Source: Opitutia bacterium (GTDB taxonomy: Bacteria; Verrucomicrobiota; Verrucomicrobiia; Opitutales; Coraliomargaritaceae). Taken from it: a stretch of DNA of 6,803 nt. This document shows positions 5,598-6,803 of this stretch, piece by piece. The position numbers were made by a program, and so were the translations under genes. Every line of letters starts with the position of its first letter. Within the stretch, counting starts at the first letter, position 1. A model generated the notes under the pieces. The model ran no database searches. It saw only the letters and a list, made by a program, of their open reading frames with translations, and had not been told where the DNA came from. Location: NCBI GenBank assembly GCA_018663485.1, contig JABJQI010000227.1, positions 1 through 6,803 of the forward strand, read 5' to 3'.

Positions 5598-6155
5598 ATG
5601 GAAGCTCAGCACATAGACCCCACACCCCGACCGACAGGCTTATCGCCATGGGAAACTGCGACCATTGAAGTGTTTATTCATGCCGCTAATCTGATCGGCT
5701 TACCACGTTCGGTGGGTGAAATTTACGGATGCTTGTTTTGTGCTCCGGTGCCGCAGACCTTTGATGCTTTGGTTGCGCGGCTCGGCATTAGTCGAGGTTC
5801 AGTCAGTCAAGGGCTGAAACTATTACGCCAACTCGGTGCGGTCGAGGTGCACTATGTGCCTGGGAGTCGAAAGGACCATTATCTCCCCGAGCTTTCTATG
5901 AAGCGTCTGGTGCATGGCTTTGTGCGCGATCAATTTGCGCCGAATTTAGAGTCCGGTGGCGGGCGTTTGGACGCAATCGCGGCGCTGATCGAGTCCGAGG
6001 CGGATCCTGCGGTCCGAGAACATGCCGCGCAGCGGATCAATACCTTGCGCACCTGGCAGGGGCGGATGCAAAAGCTCATGCCGATTATGATGGCCGCACT
6101 TGGCGGCGCCAACTTTTTCAGTCAGCCCAACGAGGCTCAGCAAGATATTATCTGA
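5598..6155 (+). CDS. GbsR/MarR-type winged-helix transcriptional regulator
   Basis: This 185-residue cytoplasmic DNA-binding protein fits the GbsR-like branch of the MarR superfamily (COG1510 type). The N-terminal helix ATIEVFIHAANLIGLPRSVG (21-40) and EIYGCLFCAP (41-50) match the family's 'G.P+..G.IYG.L' opening. The helix-turn-helix spans about 53-80, with recognition helix SRGSVSQGLKLLRQLG (65-80). The wing is VHYVPGSRKDHYLPE (84-98). The C-terminal half is helical and probably dimerises. The ATG at 5598 is chosen because the promoter lies at 5551-5578 and the family core begins soon after; the open frame back to 5532 would translate the operator. No Shine-Dalgarno sequence is present. In known GbsR the inducer is choline-related, but here the neighbour is a polysaccharide-type transferase, so the ligand is unknown. 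Confidence 0.9.
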   Translation: MEAQHIDPTPRPTGLSPWETATIEVFIHAANLIGLPRSVGEIYGCLFCAPVPQTFDALVARLGISRGSVSQGLKLLRQLGAVEVHYVPGSRKDHYLPELSMKRLVHGFVRDQFAPNLESGGGRLDAIAALIESEADPAVREHAAQRINTLRTWQGRMQKLMPIMMAALGGANFFSQPNEAQQDII

Positions 6156-6164
6156 TTGAGGGTT

Positions 6165-6190
6165 TGTAGCGAGCGGGTTGACCCCGCGAT
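6165..6190. repeat. Dispersed 26-base repeat, copy B
   Basis: This copy matches 4814-4839 at 23 of 26 positions. The inner stem CGGG-TTGA-CCCG is perfect here. It begins ten bases after the regulator's stop codon and is not followed by a T-run, so it is not called a terminator, although it could slow or stabilise the 3' end of the transcript. Confidence 0.88.
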
Positions 6191-6230
6191 AACGATTGCC
6201 CGTCACTGTTGCGTGCGCCTCGCTAAAAAT

Positions 6231-6261
6231 GCTTGGGATATTTAATCCAAGCCCGTAGTAT
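6231..6261 (+). promoter_or_regulatory. Possible promoter with inverted repeat before the WecA-like gene
   Basis: TTGGGA (6233-6238), a 17-base spacer and TAGTAT (6256-6261) form a weak sigma70-like pair, each matching four of six consensus bases. GCTTGGGAT (6231-6239) and ATCCAAGC (6245-6252) form an inverted repeat with one bulged base, covering the -35 and most of the spacer. It could be an operator. It would start transcription about 35 bases before the GTG at 6303. Confidence 0.3.
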
Positions 6262-6302
6262 TAGCATTGCTATCTGCGTGAAATCTCTGTCACACAATCA
6301 CT

Positions 6303-6803
6303 GTGCTTTTTCCCTTGTTATTCTTCATTTTGCTTGGCTGCTTTGCCTCATGGCTCGTCATCCACTGCTTGTTATCTGTCGGCTTCGGCCAAGGCGGCGA
6401 TGCTAACCTGCAGCACCACCACACGCATGTTGGAGTGATCCCACGAATCGGCGGGGTCGGGATTGCCGCAGGTTTTTGGCTGACCTATCTGCTCTGCTTC
6501 TTTCAGCTCAATGCGGCCGACAACCAGACCTTGATGCACTTTGCGGTGGTCGGGGGTGCCGTCGGGGCGTTTATGCTAGGCTTCATCGACGACTTCCGCC
6601 CGCTCGGAGCCAAGTTCAAGTTGCTGGCGCAAATTTTGATCGCGGTGGCCGCTTACAAGTGTGGGCTGTCGATTGATCGCTTTGTGATCCCGTTCACGGC
6701 AACAGTGGTGGATCACCAGTTGATCAGTTTTGTAATGACCATCGGATGGTTCGTCGCAATTATGAATTTGATCAACTTGATCGACGGCTTGGACGGGTTG
6801 GCG
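6303..6803 (+). CDS. WecA/MraY-superfamily polyprenyl-phosphate sugar-phosphate transferase, N-terminal part
   Basis: This integral membrane enzyme is predicted to transfer a HexNAc-1-phosphate from a UDP-sugar to a polyprenyl phosphate, starting a lipid-linked glycan. The frame runs off the window after 167 codons of an expected 320-370. There are hydrophobic segments at about 2-25, 51-69, 80-95, 107-120 and 140-157. The family motifs are PRIGG (47-51) after a His-rich HHHTHVG loop, the acidic pair in FIDDFRPLGAKFKLL (94-108), and NLINLIDGLDGLA (155-167) with Asp161 and Asp164. No ATG is available in frame between the stop at 6279-6281 and the conserved region; GTG at 6303 gives a plausible first helix, and TTG at 6315 is an alternative. 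There is no Shine-Dalgarno sequence. The basic soluble-loop signature that would separate WecA, TagO, RgpG and MraY lies beyond the window; a WecA-type role is favoured by the unlinked position and the regulator next door. Confidence 0.85.
   Translation, partial: MLFPLLFFILLGCFASWLVIHCLLSVGFGQGGDANLQHHHTHVGVIPRIGGVGIAAGFWLTYLLCFFQLNAADNQTLMHFAVVGGAVGAFMLGFIDDFRPLGAKFKLLAQILIAVAAYKCGLSIDRFVIPFTATVVDHQLISFVMTIGWFVAIMNLINLIDGLDGLA

Overview
The window is bacterial. It carries five protein genes and one lone, reduced-evidence small membrane gene, separated by unusually long, repeat-rich gaps. The best guess for the source is a Verrucomicrobiota bacterium of the Opitutae/Puniceicoccales kind (Coraliomargarita-like). 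This rests on the gene mix (secreted FecR-domain protein, GbsR-type regulator beside a polyprenyl-phosphate sugar-phosphate transferase, eukaryotic-type HisA), on hairpin-forming repeats in every long intergenic gap, and on the absence of Shine-Dalgarno sequences at every visible start. That assignment is inference; no marker gene for taxonomy was compared.

Layout. Bases 1-1834 are the 3' two thirds of valS (valyl-tRNA synthetase, + strand). A 738-base gap follows. It opens with three tandem 100-base repeat units plus a truncated fourth (1839-2163), contains a further hairpin variant at 2250-2273, and ends with a strong terminator (2522-2547) that serves the convergent minus-strand gene. That gene (2573-3457) encodes an exported protein with a FecR domain. 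A divergent 432-base gap with a palindromic repeat pair (3739-3781) leads to a HisA-family isomerase of the eukaryotic HIS6 type (3890-4669, +). Its stop codon lies inside a 7-base tandem repeat. After another gap with two dispersed repeat copies comes a small two-helix membrane protein (4979-5242, +). A hairpin-rich gap (5243-5534) then leads to a promoter overlapped by a perfect 10+10 inverted repeat, a GbsR/MarR-type regulator (5598-6155, +), and the 5' part of a WecA/MraY-superfamily transferase (6303 to beyond the window, +).

How the parts relate. valS and hisA are housekeeping genes (translation, histidine synthesis) and stand alone here. The regulator and the WecA-like transferase are probably the front of a surface-polysaccharide locus continuing to the right, with the regulator likely controlling its own promoter. 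The most distinctive signal outside the genes is a modular family of intergenic hairpin repeats. Diverged copies keep base-pairing while changing sequence, which suggests the folded structure is what is maintained.
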